DNA of 64,000 nt from Rosa chinensis (GCF_002994745.2 NC_037094.1:65812989-65876988), one strand, 5' to 3'; counted from the first letter of the stretch, positions 22,281 through 34,853 are shown. Notes: generated by a model not told the origin, from the letters alone. Numbers and translations: made by a program.

Positions 22281-23773
22281 TGATAGGAGCATAATTATGC
22301 AATAATAATGTTGTTAATTTCCATATTTACTTTGTTAGTTTATCTTATTTTCTGGTTAATTTAGTTGTTTTTATGTTTATTAGGTTTCCGAAGCAAGGAA
22401 AGAAATAAGAGCAAAAGGAAGGAGATATGTGCTAATGATGGAGAATTGTGGACTCTTGATTAATCAAGGAAGCTTAAGGCAACAGGAAGAAAAAGATATT
22501 CAACAATTATTTCTCTTGGCTACTCCTATTGGATAGAATGATGTCAATGAATCCTAAATCAATCAGAACATTAACCAAGGAGCTTTCCGTTGAAGCCAAG
22601 GAGTTAGAGTCCCAAAAGGAAAGAAGAAAAGTGTTACAAACTGAATAAAATCTCTCCTTGGATGTTTAAGAAATCTACCATCTCACATCGAAGAAGCAGA
22701 GATGCACCAGAGCTCAAGAAGAAGCAAGACTACAAAACCACACCAGAAATGATCGCTGCTTTCCAGAGATAGATCGCTGATCCATATTTCCCAATTTTCT
22801 GATTTTTGTTGTCTTCTTTTCCCATGAACTCCTTTGTGTTCTTGACTCCCATTATGTGTAACTAAATTTCCGGTAGTTAGGGGGCAGTCGAAGCCCCTAG
22901 ACATGATCCATAACATGCTTTGACATTCAATTTGTTTTCCAATTAATAAAGTTGAGGTTTTGTTTACCGATTTCTCATTGATGAATTCTATGTTTGTATG
23001 CTTTGGAGGCCTACTTAGTATGCATGCTAGGGTTCTAATACTTTGATTGTTTGATGCCTAGATCAATAGTTGGATTCCTCAAATTATCTAGAGAACTAAT
23101 TGGTAGTTTTCACTAGCAAGTAGACAAAACCCTAGGTTTAGTGAGGCGCTAAGTTATTTGCGATGCCTAGTGATTTCTCAAACTCTTTTCAAATTTAATG
23201 ATCTCTGCATGTTTAATTTAATAAATGTACCTTTATATAGGTTGCCTTGTTTGGGAATAGTCTAGGTGTAGAGCACTTCCTGCCTAGCGTACAAAGTAAG
23301 AAAGAGTAATAGGTTGTGTTCAAGCGTACCGAGCCAACTTGAGCGTCTTCAACTAAGTTAATTAGTAGTAAACTGGCCAAAGTGTGTTGTGTGTGATTTT
23401 TGGGGGTGGATACTTCCTTCCCAGCTAGTTTCATCATCTTGATATCAACCAATCTCAAATATGTTTCAGTTTCGTTTTTCTGTATTTTATTTTCATAGTA
23501 AACGAAATCCAAAAATTCCCAAATTTTGTGTGCTGGACGCCTTGTGTGTCTAGTACATCTCTGCAAAATTCTTATTTTTCTGGGTTGTTTTGATTAGGTT
23601 TTTAGTTTATTTTTCGACTGCTGCTCAGTAGGAACTGCAGTCACGTTTTTGTGACTGTTGTTGAAGCATTTAGTTTAACTTAATCCTTTGTGGGAGACCC
23701 TTATTTCTCTACACTACAATCGATATATTTGCAGGAGAATAAGGAAAATCAATAACTTCAAATTTAGCTATCA
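22281..23773 (+). mobile_element. Solo LTR of a Ty3/gypsy-like element inside the MULE
   Basis: 1,493 bp starting TGATAGGAGC and ending TTAGCTATCA, so the outermost six bases are inverted (TGATAG/CTATCA). It is flanked by a perfect GTAAT duplication (22276-22280 and 23774-23778). It has no coding capacity. It is related along its length to the disrupted LTRs at 27677-30012. Gypsy assignment is by general character only. Orientation is taken from the TGATAGGAGC end. Confidence 0.8.
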
Positions 23774-23849
23774 GTAATTAATGGAACAGATTAACAATAA
23801 AAGGATAGCAGTAGGATTCTACTGAGCATAACTAAACTCATTTCAACTA

Positions 23850-25738
23850 AGCATTATACTCCAATAAAACAAATACCAGAATCCCAAACAAGTTTTGTAC
23901 CGTATTTTTTGATATGTGCTACAAACATAACCAATGGCGTGTCTCAGGAAAGACCTCCTCAATGGCATTTTCTATTGCTTGATATCGATTAGTGAAGATA
24001 GTCTTGGGTCTCTTACCTTCCATTGTTTCTAAAAAATATTTCGAATAACTAAATAAATGAAGCAGTCGTCTCATCTAGCAAGAAGACACAACCAAACAAT
24101 ACATTTTTCCAATGGTGGTTAACCCCAATGAAAGGAGCACAAATCATTTTTCCAATAGTAGTATCAAATACTACTACATCCCCAAAGCATTCAAAGTCGG
24201 TTTTCGGCTTTCCATCTCTCCAGAAAAAGTTTGTCATTCAATTTTCTTGATCCACTTGCATGGTGTAGAAAAACATAGGATCTTCAATTTGCTTTCTCTT
24301 GAATAAATTGATCAAGATTTGAGCATCCGCTGCTTCAAGCATAATCATTCTCTCTCTGCTTACAAAATTATAACAATCAGTCTTTGTAAATCCAACATTT
24401 TGAGATCCCCCAATTTCTTCTGCTAAATATGAATATGTATTTATTGTACTCATACCTGCAGTTTTCATTGATCTAATCACCCCTTGATAAGCATATGAAA
24501 CTTTTCGATTGGAGTGCAAAAATGGTCTTTCTTCTGCCTCTGCAATCTTATGGTTGTGTTCGGGGACAAAGAGAGTCGCTTTCCATACATTATTATCTTG
24601 CAATCCAAATCAAATTTTTGCTGTGCAGGCAGTTCTAGTGTCCAGCCTATCAGCCTTTTTCACCTCTAAAGGGTCACTATCTAGTTTAAAACCTTCTTTT
24701 GAACAACAATAATTAACTTGCTTCACAACATTGTTGGTTTTCCTCCTTTGCATTATCCGAACACTAAACCCCATTCTAGCACCATACTCACAATAGAGGT
24801 TGTAGGCTTCTTCCTCACTATTCACAATCACTCCATACAAGTTATCATCATTACTAGCTTGACGATTCACAATCATTGAATCTTTTCCCAAATCAGTTGT
24901 CCTGTTCTGTTCTCCATCGTCTTCTATGTCAATTACTGTCGGGGAAGAAGGTTGTCAGCACATGAACTATGGCAGCAACTTGCAACAACAGAAGCAACAA
25001 ATTAAAACAGCAAACTGTAAGAATGCCACAATAATAGATAGAAAAAAACAAACAAAAGAAGACAAGCAAAGCAAGAAACTATGGCAGCAACTAGCAACAA
25101 TAGAAGATAACACTTAAAAGATGTAGGGCTAGGAGTAGGATACTTTATAAAATGACTGGTTGTAGACTTGCATTATATGACACTATTTTGAGTGTGTAAA
25201 GTTTAACAAGCACATCCTTTTCATGTAAACCTGATTGTTTAGGAGGCATCTCATATTCATTGAAAACATATAGATCATGATAATGGGGAAACTCATACTA
25301 GTCAATAACAATTCGGAAAAAAGAAAGAAAAAAAAAGCAAGTACAACATGGAAGAGAAAACGGATGCAAGTACATGAATTTGTACTATTAAACCAGCAAA
25401 CTGGGAAGAAGGCCAAAATAATAGATAGAAAAAACAAACAAAAGAAGACAAGCAAAGCAAGAAACTATGGCAGCAAATTGCAACAACAGAAGCAACAGAT
25501 TAAACCCAAATCGAAAAAAGAAAAAGAAAAAAGAGAAGCAAGTACATGAACTTGTACTATTAAAGCAGCAAACTTTGACTTACTGCTTTGAAACCCAATT
25601 CAAAAAACACATAAGCAAGTTCATGAACTTGTACGTAGTACATGTGTGTGTGTGTGTGTCTGTATATAAGACTTAAAATAACATGATTGAACACCTTTAT
25701 TTACTTTGATTATGATCATCGTCTGCATCTATATTCAT
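23850..25738 (-). pseudogene. FAR1-domain MULE transposase pseudogene
   Basis: The minus-strand exon 25738-25705 starts MNIDADDDHNQ; its donor GTAAAT and an acceptor at 24936-24937 join it in frame to IIDIEDDGEQNR. The FAR1 zinc-binding region follows (EEEAYNLYCEYGARMGFSVR, then Cys residues and PEHNH), then the MULE core: NFFWRDGKPKTDFECFGDVV, the Asp in VVFDTT, CAPFIGVNHHW, FLLDETTASF and EEVFPETRHWLCL. In-frame TGA at 24610 and 24238 sit where the family has Arg (CGA to TGA), and a TAG replaces Trp just after HWLCL. Several residues after DTT are deleted, and the C-terminus with the SWIM zinc finger is absent. FHY3/FAR1 transcription factors share the fold, but the TIRs make this the transposase. 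Confidence 0.87.
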
Positions 25739-25872
25739 TATTGGAGAGAGGAAGTTCAATCAATATAGAAAAACAAGAAGATTGAAGCAGTGAAATCTCT
25801 GGGTGATGAGATAAATAAAATTCTCTAGGGTTTCTTTCTATAGTTAACGCTAGCTGCTAACTCCACGTTTAG

Positions 25873-25914
<42 letters not shown>

Positions 25915-26068
25915 CACGTTGTGTAGTTTTACTGCAGTAGATTACCCTACATCTTGATATGATATGAGGTGTCAAAAAAATCCACGTGTCGTTATCCTAT
26001 TGAAGCGGTAGACCATGTGTCAATCTGACATGGTTCTATGGTAGGATACAAAATTTCTAACACTTTAC

Positions 26069-26726
26069 ATAAGTGGATTTGAATAAATGAAGAGCATTAT
26101 GGTAAATAACAAAAACAAAACTATTTATTAGATAACTTTCTCATCTCTCTACACCCTGCAAGTAACCTCTAGCTCTTTTTATCATTTCTTTTTTTTATCC
26201 TAAAAGCAAGATTGGTATACGAAAACAGAGCATACGTGAGTAATGCTAATATATTTAAAAATGAGAAATCAAATTGTATTACTCCTGTGACGCTTAATCA
26301 TTTCATAGAAGATTAGAAGATGAGATAAATAAAAATAACAACAGAAACCTCTTCTTTCCTCCCTCTCCCCTGCCCACTCCTAACAATAATTTATACCTTT
26401 ATCATGAATAAGTTGTTTTATATGTAATAGAAATCCACTCCTCAAATGAAATTATAAGTCCCGAAGATGGAATAAAAAACTGGACTCACAATGTGCTTAG
26501 CCTAACCCAAATTCAAAGCTTACATGGACATGAGATATTTCGTCAACATTCTGCGCTAAAGTTACCACTATCATCCAGGTGAGAAGTCATCCTAACAATG
26601 AGACATACCATCGATTCTAAACCATTCAGAGAGCTAGCCCTAGATTGGACATCCATGCAAATGCCACTAGAGACTAGAGCTAATACCTGAAGCCAAAACC
26701 ATATCCAATATCAGAACTAGGCTCGG
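26069..26726. other. Spacer, no gene recognised
   Basis: AT-rich, many stops in all frames, no RNA gene or repeat recognised. Confidence 0.4.
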
Positions 26727-26730
26727 GTCA

Positions 26731-26911
26731 TAATGGTTGGTGAACCACTTTTTTGGGTATAACTTGCATTTCTTCTAACATGGCAATTGATGTGGCACGT
26801 ACAACCACATCATTTAATGAAATTCACTAATAGGTTGGGTTTTAGGCTACATTATCTATCACATAAGATGACATGCTGGTGGTACCCAAAAAAGTGGTTC
26901 ACCTAGCATTA
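26731..26911. mobile_element. MITE, 181 bp
   Basis: The terminal inverted repeats share GGTGAACCACTTTTTTGGGTA about 6-8 bases from each end. GTCA is present on both sides (26727-26730 and 26912-26915), a possible 4-bp target copy. A relative lies in the SULTR2 upstream region (55790). The superfamily is unclear. Confidence 0.65.
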
Positions 26912-26915
26912 GTCA

Positions 26916-27676
26916 TCTTGAATTATTGTTTTTAAGTTGAAATTCATTTGGGTTTGATTGTGTTTTTCTAAGCTTAAGCTCGGTTTTGTAGAGCTTAATC
27001 ACTGACCGAGCTTGAGCATGAGCTAGGCTCATCTTGGCTGGTGATTGGTGGTCAGCATGTCCTTCAACCCCTTGTTGGTGCAGACTATGGTTAAGTGCGC
27101 CAGATACTTGTGGTGCTGGTTCACCTGCTCACAGTGGGGCCAGTTCAGTGGGTAGTGTGTGGTCTAGATCCATTTGGGTCTAGGGCCTAGACTTAGGTAC
27201 AATTTATGTTGTTAGTTTGAGACCTTAGTGAGTTCACACATATGGCTTTTGGTTCCAAGCACTTTTGGATCACTTCCACTCTAGCCTTCTTGTTTTTTTT
27301 CTTCGGGATTTGACATTTCTTCTCAAGTGATGATGATTGCACAACTCTACCTTGGGGACCTATTGTTATTTATAATTACATATCCTAATTTTTTATGTTG
27401 ACAAGTTTTTAGATAGTAGAATACGTATACACAAGTTAACTGACATGAGAGTATGACTTTGCTACTATTTGCCATGAAATATTTTTTAGAGAAATAAATA
27501 TGTATTCAATGACCTTTCAAGGTCAATGCAAGAATATTACATATACCTAAGCTAGCCTAGACTTCTCATAACCACTTCATCACATAAACACTCGCCAAGG
27601 CATACAATGGTTAGTATACCATATTAAATGAACTGTGAGATAACTTGCCATGAAGCTAACAAAAATAAGCAGTTTG
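26916..27676. other. Spacer, no gene recognised
   Basis: No coding or repeat structure was assigned. It borders the LTR block and ends in GTTTG, a possible left target copy of the outer LTR. Confidence 0.35.
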
Positions 27677-30012
27677 TAATAGGAACATGATTTGCGACGT
27701 TAATAATGTTAATCTCTATACTTTCTTTGTTAGTTTATTGTATTTTCTAGTTATTTACTTAGTTTATTTGTTTTATAGGTTGCAATGAGACATCAAGTTT
27801 AAGAGCCAATATGAAAATTCCACCTAAGTACGCTAACTCTAATGCTTTTAGGTTCTGAATTTTCTACACAACAAGAAAGATGAAGGCAACTTTTAAGCAT
27901 ATAAAAGGGGATCATATGCATCAACTCTCCTCTCTCATGCATAGCCTTTGCTATTACTTTTTCCTCCCCTTCTTTATTTTTTTTATATTTTCCTTTCTAT
28001 GAATAACTAAACTTTTCTTAGTAAGGGTGTTGCCTGAAGCCCCTTGACATGATCCACAAAATTGTTTGACATTCAATTTTTATTTTTTCAATTAATTAAG
28101 ATGAGGCTTTTGTTTACTAATTGTTCATTGATGAATTCTGTGTTTGTAGGCTTTGATACGCAGCGTATGCATGTGATAGGAGCATTTTATGCGACATTTA
28201 TATTATTAATCCCACTATTAATCTTTGTTAGTTTGCTTTATTTTCCCTTTATTTTTATGTTTATTAGGTTTTTCATAGCGAATATACAAAAAGGAGATAA
28301 TATGGAAGAAAGATGCATAAAAAAGAAAATCTTGGAGTCTAGACTCGAGTAGGAGACCTTGATGGACCGAGGAGCCCAATCCATGAAGATGGCGCAGCGA
28401 ATTAAGGAGATATGCACAGAAATATTGATGATGACATGGCTTATTCTCATTGGACAAAGCGATGTGGAGAAATCCTAATTCAATAAGAGAATCAAGAAGT
28501 TGGCTTTCTTTACACCTCAAGGAATCTCAAACTAAAAAAGAAAGAGAGAGGACTCAAGAGCACTATAAAAAGGCTAGAAAAGATGACGAGAAGAATCTTA
28601 CACGCGAGAATCAAGTAGAGAATTGAAGCACAAGAATCAAAACAGAGCAATTTTTTACTAGTTGAACCCATTTTTCGACTCCGGCTTTAGGATTTTTCTA
28701 TTTTCTTTCTTATGAACCTTTGTGATCGAGATTTCAATTCAAACTATTTGCAACTAATTTCTGAGTAGTTGAGGGCTGTTACCTCTAATCATGATTGTAT
28801 GCCATGCTATGACATTTAATTAGTTTTTGTTTATTCAATGGTGAGAACTTAATTACTATTTTTACATTGATGATTTCTTTATGTGCTTTCTTTGGTGGCC
28901 AACTTAGATTGCATGTTTAGGATTCTATTGCTATGAATGATCATTGCCTGTTCCTTTTAAGAAGGTTCCATTGAAAGTTCTAGAGTAGTAAATTGTCTAT
29001 AAAACAAGTGATTAGGTTCCTAGATTAATTGAGACACGTCGTACTCATGATGTCTTGTGATGTCTCGTTTTTCTTATTTAATGATTTCTATATGTTAAAC
29101 CTAGAGTTGCGTTAACCTAGGTTGCATTTTAGAAAATATGTTAGGTGTGGAGCATCTCTCACCTAGCATACAAGTAAGGAAAAATAATAGGTTAATTTAG
29201 GTGTTGGGTTAACTTGAGCATCTTCATCCATAGATAAATAAGACTAGGTTAAACATGGTTTGCATACTTGATTGATTGGTGATGGATACATTCCCTGACT
29301 TCATTTTTTCTATTGATTTTGAACCTTAAGCAATTTCATTATTTGTTATTTACTTTTAATTGTTTTCACAACTTCACAAGCAACTTTTAAAACTCAGAAA
29401 GTCTTACCTTTTAGACCTTAATGATCTATGCTTGTTTAATCTAATAAGAATACATTTATGTTTCATTGTCAGAAAATAGCCTAGGTTTAGAGCACTTTAT
29501 GCCTAGTGTACGAAGTAGGAAAGGATATATAATAGATTGTGTTCAAGTGTATTGAGCTAATATGAGCATCTTCATCTAAGTTAATTGGATTAGAATTGAA
29601 CAAATTGTTTTGTATGTGATTGTTGAGGCTGGATGCATCTCCCTAGCTAGCTTGCTTTTCCCATTGATTTCAAAACCAACTTAAAAACTATTTTATGTTT
29701 TCATTACTTTCTATCGTAGCCTCCTTCTCTCCATATTTTATTCCCGTACCAAATGACATCCAAAAATCACCAAAATTTGTGTGCTAGTCCTTCCTTGTGT
29801 CTAGTATAAGCCAGTAAATTTCATAATTTTATGAGTATTTTAGGTTAGGTAATTAATTATATTTTTGACTGCTATTTACTAGGAACAGTGGTCACTTTTC
29901 TGACATTGTCATTGTTTTGAGGAGATAGAAGAGAGACCCTTGTTTATCCTTGTTACAATTGACAATCTTAAGTATGAATAAGGAAAAGAGTTAGCTTATT
30001 CATTTATCTTTC
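27677..30012 (+). mobile_element. Outer gypsy-like LTR, split by a related LTR and by the Tat element
   Basis: The start (TAATAGGAACATGATTTGCG) aligns with the start of the solo LTR at 22281. The sequence then follows that LTR in order to about 28173 and again from about 29380 to the Tat element; its last bases resume at 41635-41640. GTTTG before it and GTTGG after 41640 are an imperfect target copy. About 130 bp expected between the two halves is missing, so an insertion plus deletion or recombination is required. Confidence 0.6.
28174..29380 (+). mobile_element. Inner related LTR, 3'-truncated
   Basis: Begins TGATAGGAGCATTTTATGCG, clearly the start of the same LTR family, and parallels the 22281 copy through CACCTAGCATACAAGTAAGG. 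It never reaches that family's end: around 29330-29400 it passes into sequence belonging to the outer copy. It is probably a recombination product. Confidence 0.55.
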
Positions 30013-30529
30013 TGTTAATGTCTAAGATTCAACGGTAGCTAAATCTTGGATAATGCGGGTCCGGTGGGCGGACCGCTACTCGTGGTGTAATCAACACTTC
30101 CGCTACTTGTCAAGTAAAATACAGAGGGCGTCAAAGGGAGACCGCGCTGGGCAGTCTTCTCTACTCTGATGCCTAAGTTAGTCAATGTATTTATGTTGAC
30201 AGAATAACAGTAGGTAAGTAGTAATTGCGTAATTAATGAGGAGAGATGAGAGAACCTTTTATAGGTGAGGAAGAGACTGACCTCTTCCATGTTTTCAATG
30301 TGGGACTAATATGTTTCAGTTCCCAGCTTCTGGAGCTTTTGATGCTATCATGGCGCGGCGTGTGACGACACAGCAGCGGTGATCTGGGGGTGAACCGGGG
30401 CTCAGGGGGTAGCCTGCTTGGCTGTGTTTCATTAGGTCATTCCGTTGGTGGGAGTTGGTACCGCTGGTGGTAGCATGAGTGTAGCTCATTATAGCTAATT
30501 ATGCTTTGGCAAATGCTCATGTAAGTACA
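30013..30529 (-). repeat. 3' LTR of the Tat element
   Basis: On the minus strand it reads TGTACTTACATGAGC to GACATTAACA. A G/A-rich stretch (minus-strand CTTGGGAGACT) just inside marks the polypurine tract. Confidence 0.88.
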
Positions 30530-31009
30530 AGTCTCCCAAGTCCCCAGTCAAGGAGGGCAATCTTGGTTGGGGAGTTGCTTAGCAGTTTGAAGTGTTACTT
30601 CCGCTAGACTTACAAAAGAATAATTAGCATCAGTGCATTGTCAACCATGGACTTATTGAGCAAACACTTTATACCCTTTCTAGTGGGCCCCTGCTAGGCC
30701 CCTAGGGAGTCCCCCACTCCCCAGCTAAGACAGACCTATGTTTGGTCGGTGTATTGCTTGTTGAGGGGAGCTGCGCTGGGAAGAGGGTGTTGGGTAGCGA
30801 GCCCAATCTTTGATACCCGAGTGGCAGGGGTCAACGTGCCTGATCAGGGTCGTCGTAGACTGTTGACTTGTCCCCGTATCCTGGTGGGACGTAGCTTGAC
30901 TGTAACGCCGTGTGGCGGTCGTTATCAGAATGGAGCGTTGCCTCGGGAATCGCCATTAGCGGAAGTCCCTCTGTTGATAGTAAGCAAGAAGAAGTGTCGC
31001 GGGGACCTG

Positions 31010-31350
31010 CCTAGCAGCTCAGCGAGTGGTGTTGCGCTCAATAGAGACTGTTGCTTTCAAGATGAAAGGGGAGAAGTCCCGCTAGCAGTGGTGCGCTTAG
31101 CGGAGACTGTGTTGCTTGCAAGATGAAGGGAGAAGTCCCGCTAGAGGTGTTGCTCTTAGCAGAGACTGTCTCGCTTACAAGATGGAAGGGAGAAGTCCCG
31201 CTAGCGGTGTGGCATTTAGCCGAGACTGTCTCGCTTGCAAGATGAAGGGAGAAGTCCCACTAGCGGTGTGGCGTTTAGCGGAGACTGTCTCGCTTGCAAG
31301 ATGAAGGGAGAAGTCCCACTAGCGGTGTGGCGCTTAGCGGAGACTGTCTC
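31010..31350 (+). repeat. ~63-bp minisatellite, about six units
   Basis: The unit contains GGAGACTGTCTCGCTTGCAA, then GATGAAGGGAGAAGTCCC and GCTAGCGGTGTGGCG. Units are directly adjacent with no spacers, in the 3' untranslated part of the Tat element. Tandem repeats in this region are common in Tat elements. Confidence 0.85.
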
Positions 31351-32142
31351 ACTTGGCAGTTGGTGTACCTGCTTTGTAGACGGTTACTTTGGATAGACGC
31401 TTCGTCTGACAATTGCTTACATGTGGTGGTCATGAATTGGGTTGGCGTGTTTGCGTACGCCTGTTTATCACGCTCGTCTCTTCGCCATTAATGCGAGTAA
31501 TTATCATTTTTGTAACTAAGGCGACGCTTCGAGTAATCCGGATAGTGGGTGAGATCGTGGGACACGCGTACGGTGTCGGCTGACGTCATTTTTTAGCGGA
31601 CGGCCCGAATTTGTTTGATGCTGACATAAAAGATAGGGAAATTTAGCATGACATTTTTTGGACTTCAAAACCCAACACATCGTCTTCAAGCTTTGTTCTC
31701 TGATAGTCGAGGGGTGCCTTCTGTAAATCGAGTGAGAGCATCTTTCGGTGAAGGAAAAAGATCCTTGGAAGTGAAGACATACATCCCAAGCGCACCTGAT
31801 CTCCCATATTTACAGGTTGGTGATCCGAGTATCTCTATTTCATTGTTTCTGTCAGTTTCTGGTTTTGCTATTTTGAAGATATTTCTGCCATTCCCCGGTG
31901 TATCTGAGGCTCTAGAATTATGTTTGGAGATGGGTTTAGGTGCTTAGCAGAGAGTCGAGATTTATGGATTTGCTAGATGGTCGAATATGGGTTTTGAGTG
32001 TATATGCATTGTGTTCTTGTTTAGGTACTTTCTGGGTTTTCTGGGTACGTATGGTTGTTCTTGATGTTCTTGGCTGAAAACTGACATAGGGATAATTTAG
32101 ATCGTTCTAAGATTGACTGACTTGGGTTTTAGGGTTTGTACG

Positions 32143-34853
32143 ATGGCTAGCGTCATAGAGATCTCGAGTAGTAAGGATTTCGGGTCTTACGTGTCGCTCA
32201 GCGGTTCAGATAGGATATTTATTGACTCGTTGCGTCTGTCTGCCCCTGCAGGAACCTCACTGTCCGAACTGCTAGATATCGAGCCGCTACAGACAATACC
32301 TTGGGAAGTGGCAATGGGTCGTGCCGGGCGCCCCGAGAGTTCTAGGGCAAGGGAAGAAACCGCAGGCCCGTAAACGTCGTGAGGAGAGGCTAGCTAGTAA
32401 CAGCGCCGCTAGTGGTTCCGTCGATAGGGGAGAGGTTGGAGGGGAAGAAATAGAGTCAGCCTGGGTGCTTCGTGACGGTACCCCAGTTGACGAGGAGAGA
32501 GGTACGATGACTGTGGCCGCTGTTAACCGTATAAAGCGGGTATTTCGCCTCCCTGGCGTGGTGAAGTTGCGCTCGCCGACCATTGATGAAAAGGCTTCCA
32601 TTTTGCCAGCGGAATATGCTGTCGTTTATGAGGCCATCTTCCTTCAAGGGGTCACCTTTCCGCTACTGCCCAATCTTCAGATCTTGGTGTGCGAATTTGA
32701 CCTCGCTTTTGGGCAAATTTGCCCCAACATGTGGAGGTTGCTAATGGCACTCAACTCGCTGTGGCGCTTGTCTGGTTGCGAGGGTCCAACAGTGGCGGAT
32801 GTGTTACACTTCTATGAATTGGTATACATGAGGCGCCAGAGCTGTAGCGGACAGGTAAACCTCACTCGCCGCCAGGGGCACCCAAGTTGATAGAGAATTT
32901 GAAAGATTCGATGTCTCCCTGGCTAGAGACCTTCTATGTTGCGACCTCGGGGTAGGAGTATGATGTGGGGGCGAACGAAGGGTTGCCGACATTTAGGATT
33001 AAGTCGGAGTTCCAACCAATCTGAGGTTGTCACCAGTCCCCGCTGACAAAGTTTGGAGGGTTTGTTTGTTGTTGTTGTTGTTTTTTTTTTTTTTTTTCTA
33101 ATTATTGTTTTTTTTTTTTTTTATGTAGCGGGCTTGCGTTTTAACTTGACGCACGAGGAGCAGTGTGGCGTAGCAAGGATAAAGGGATGTTGGCGGAACC
33201 GCAACCTGCTCGATCTTCGCCTACTCACCGGGTGGCAGTTGTTGGTCTTTACACGTGCCGTTGGTAAGTATCTCCCGCCGACTTGTGCTTTTTGTTAACT
33301 TATCCCATGCTGACTAGCGTTGCACTTGTTTAGATTCACCGTCGGGTAACAGAGCCAGTCGCGAGGTGTTCGACAAGGCCATGGACCGCGCCGAAGTGCA
33401 GAATTTCCTGGAGGGCATGTATGCCACTAGTTGGCGGCGCAGCAAACCACCGTCGATCCGCAAACCATAGTGGTGAGTGAGTCAGAGACTCCGGTGGTGA
33501 TGCCAATGCGTCATCACTCCCATCTTGGCGCCTCTGGTCCGACCGTGGTACAGGCGGAGACTCGCATCGAGCGAGGAGCTGGTGGAGGGAGCCAGGTGCA
33601 AGACGCGCCTGAGATGGTGAAGGAGAGAGTGCCCGCCAATAGGCGTGGGCGCCAAAGGGACAGGGTGGTGCATGGGAGGGAGACCGTTACCCTTGCAGGG
33701 TTGGAGTCGCAGGCAACTTCAAGGCCTGTCGCCGCTGGTGCTACACGGGCGGTTCTTCAAAGGAAGCGGCGACAAAACGACACCGATGAGGCAGACGATG
33801 CGGAGACCATTGGAGTCCTCCAACAGAAGAAGGCTAAGCAGGCTTCACAGCCAGTGACTGTGGCTGTCCCTAGGGAGGTGCCGCAGGGTGGTCTGGACTC
33901 ATTCTCTGCCTATGCGGAATTTCTGACCGATCCCTGGCGGGAGTTTTTGTTCCACCTCTGTGAGCGGCTCGGGTTCGGCGGACTGGATGGGATCGTTCAC
34001 TCGATGGCCATTCAGTAGTCGTCGTCCAGTTCGGCATTTGGGCATCTGTCCGTTGGGTTGCACGAGCTGTTCCTGGCGGCGTCGACCCAGCCTTGGGTTG
34101 AGCGGCAGCTGAGGGAGGAGATCAAAGGTCTCCAGAGGGAGTTCGGAGAGGCCAAAGACAAAATGACACAGGTTGAGCGGCGACTGACCAAGGCGGAGTA
34201 TGATGCGCTGGATGCCCGCAGCAAGTTGAACGTCACCATTGAGCGGGACCTTGAGAGGAACGACCACGTATCCAAGCTGGAGCAAGACATAGCTCTACTG
34301 TAGGAGAAGCTGGCGGCCAAGGTTAATCGCCAGCGGGAGTTTACATCCCAGTCTGCGGAGGTGAAGAGGTTGGAGGGCGAGGCTGCCACGCTAGGGGCTG
34401 AGAGGAGCCGCGCAGAGGCCGCCACCGTGGAGTTGTTCAAGTAGTCCCCGGAGTATAAACAAGCTCTGACGAAGGCGGCGAAGGCTTATGCCGCTGCTAA
34501 TCTGGACCTGTTAAACAAGAAGGGCGCCATTGACTGGGTCAAAGCGTCCCAGTCTGGCAGTACGTCGAGCCAGCCGCCTGTGCCAGTGGGTGGGTCTGCC
34601 GCTGATCAGACAGGAGGTGCGCGCTTACCGTAGTGGTGAGAGTGACCATGGTCCAGCGGATGATTCTCAGCGGACTCCCATGCCTACCCAGTCTGAGGTG
34701 TCTCGTGCCGAGTTCATGGCGGCCAACACCCGGGAGGATGGCACCATGGTGACGCCGAGCCCTACCGCTCGTGGTTCGGATCAAACGAGTGGCCTGGTCA
34801 CTCCACAGCAGCTGGTGGGCGAAGAAAATGTTGCTGCTCCCAATAATCCATGA
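32143..34853 (+). pseudogene. Antisense extra ORF of the Tat element (Transposase_28-like)
   Basis: It lies between integrase and 3' LTR, on the strand opposite gag-pol. It starts MASVIEISSSKDFGSYVSLS and shifts frame near 32320. The region with YEAIFLQGVTFPLLPNLQIL and QICPNMWRLLMALNSLWRL resembles the 'putative gypsy type transposon' family (PF04195) known from such elements. After poorly coding sequence (32900-33420, perhaps an intron) come a low-complexity part, then LTDPWREFLFHLCERLGFGG and a long coiled coil (34070-34440, EIKGLQREFGEAKDKM). Stops at about 34015, 34300 and 34440 break it. Its role is unknown. It is not a cellular gene. Confidence 0.65.

Larger units (their letters stand above)
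21390..26059 (-). mobile_element. FAR1/Jittery-type Mutator-like element (MULE)
   Basis: Long terminal inverted repeats of about 170-210 bp (21390-21560 and 25850-26059) share blocks such as ATGTCAGATTGACACATGG and ACTGCAGTAAAACTACACAA. A perfect 9-bp duplication ACACTTTAC flanks it (21381-21389 and 26060-26068). It carries a FAR1-domain/MULE transposase pseudogene on the minus strand. A later solo LTR (22281-23773) sits inside. It lies 28 bp from the copia 3' LTR. The right TIR holds a 39-base poly-T run (25876-25914) that is only about 13 A long in the left TIR. Confidence 0.9.

Noticed and set aside
24049..25738. Host FHY3/FAR1 transcription factor
   Set aside because: It sits between long TIRs with a 9-bp duplication and has the MULE transposase core; stops and a missing C-terminus mark it as a transposon pseudogene.
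30749..31126. 125-codon plus-strand open frame
   Set aside because: Lies in the Tat 3' region and partly in the minisatellite; no recognised domain.
31010..31350. CRISPR-like regular repeats
   Set aside because: Units are adjacent with no spacers and lie in a eukaryotic retrotransposon; it is a minisatellite.
32143..34853. Candidate host transcription-factor-like gene with coiled coil
   Set aside because: It is enclosed by Tat LTRs and matches the position and type of the known antisense ORF of that lineage.
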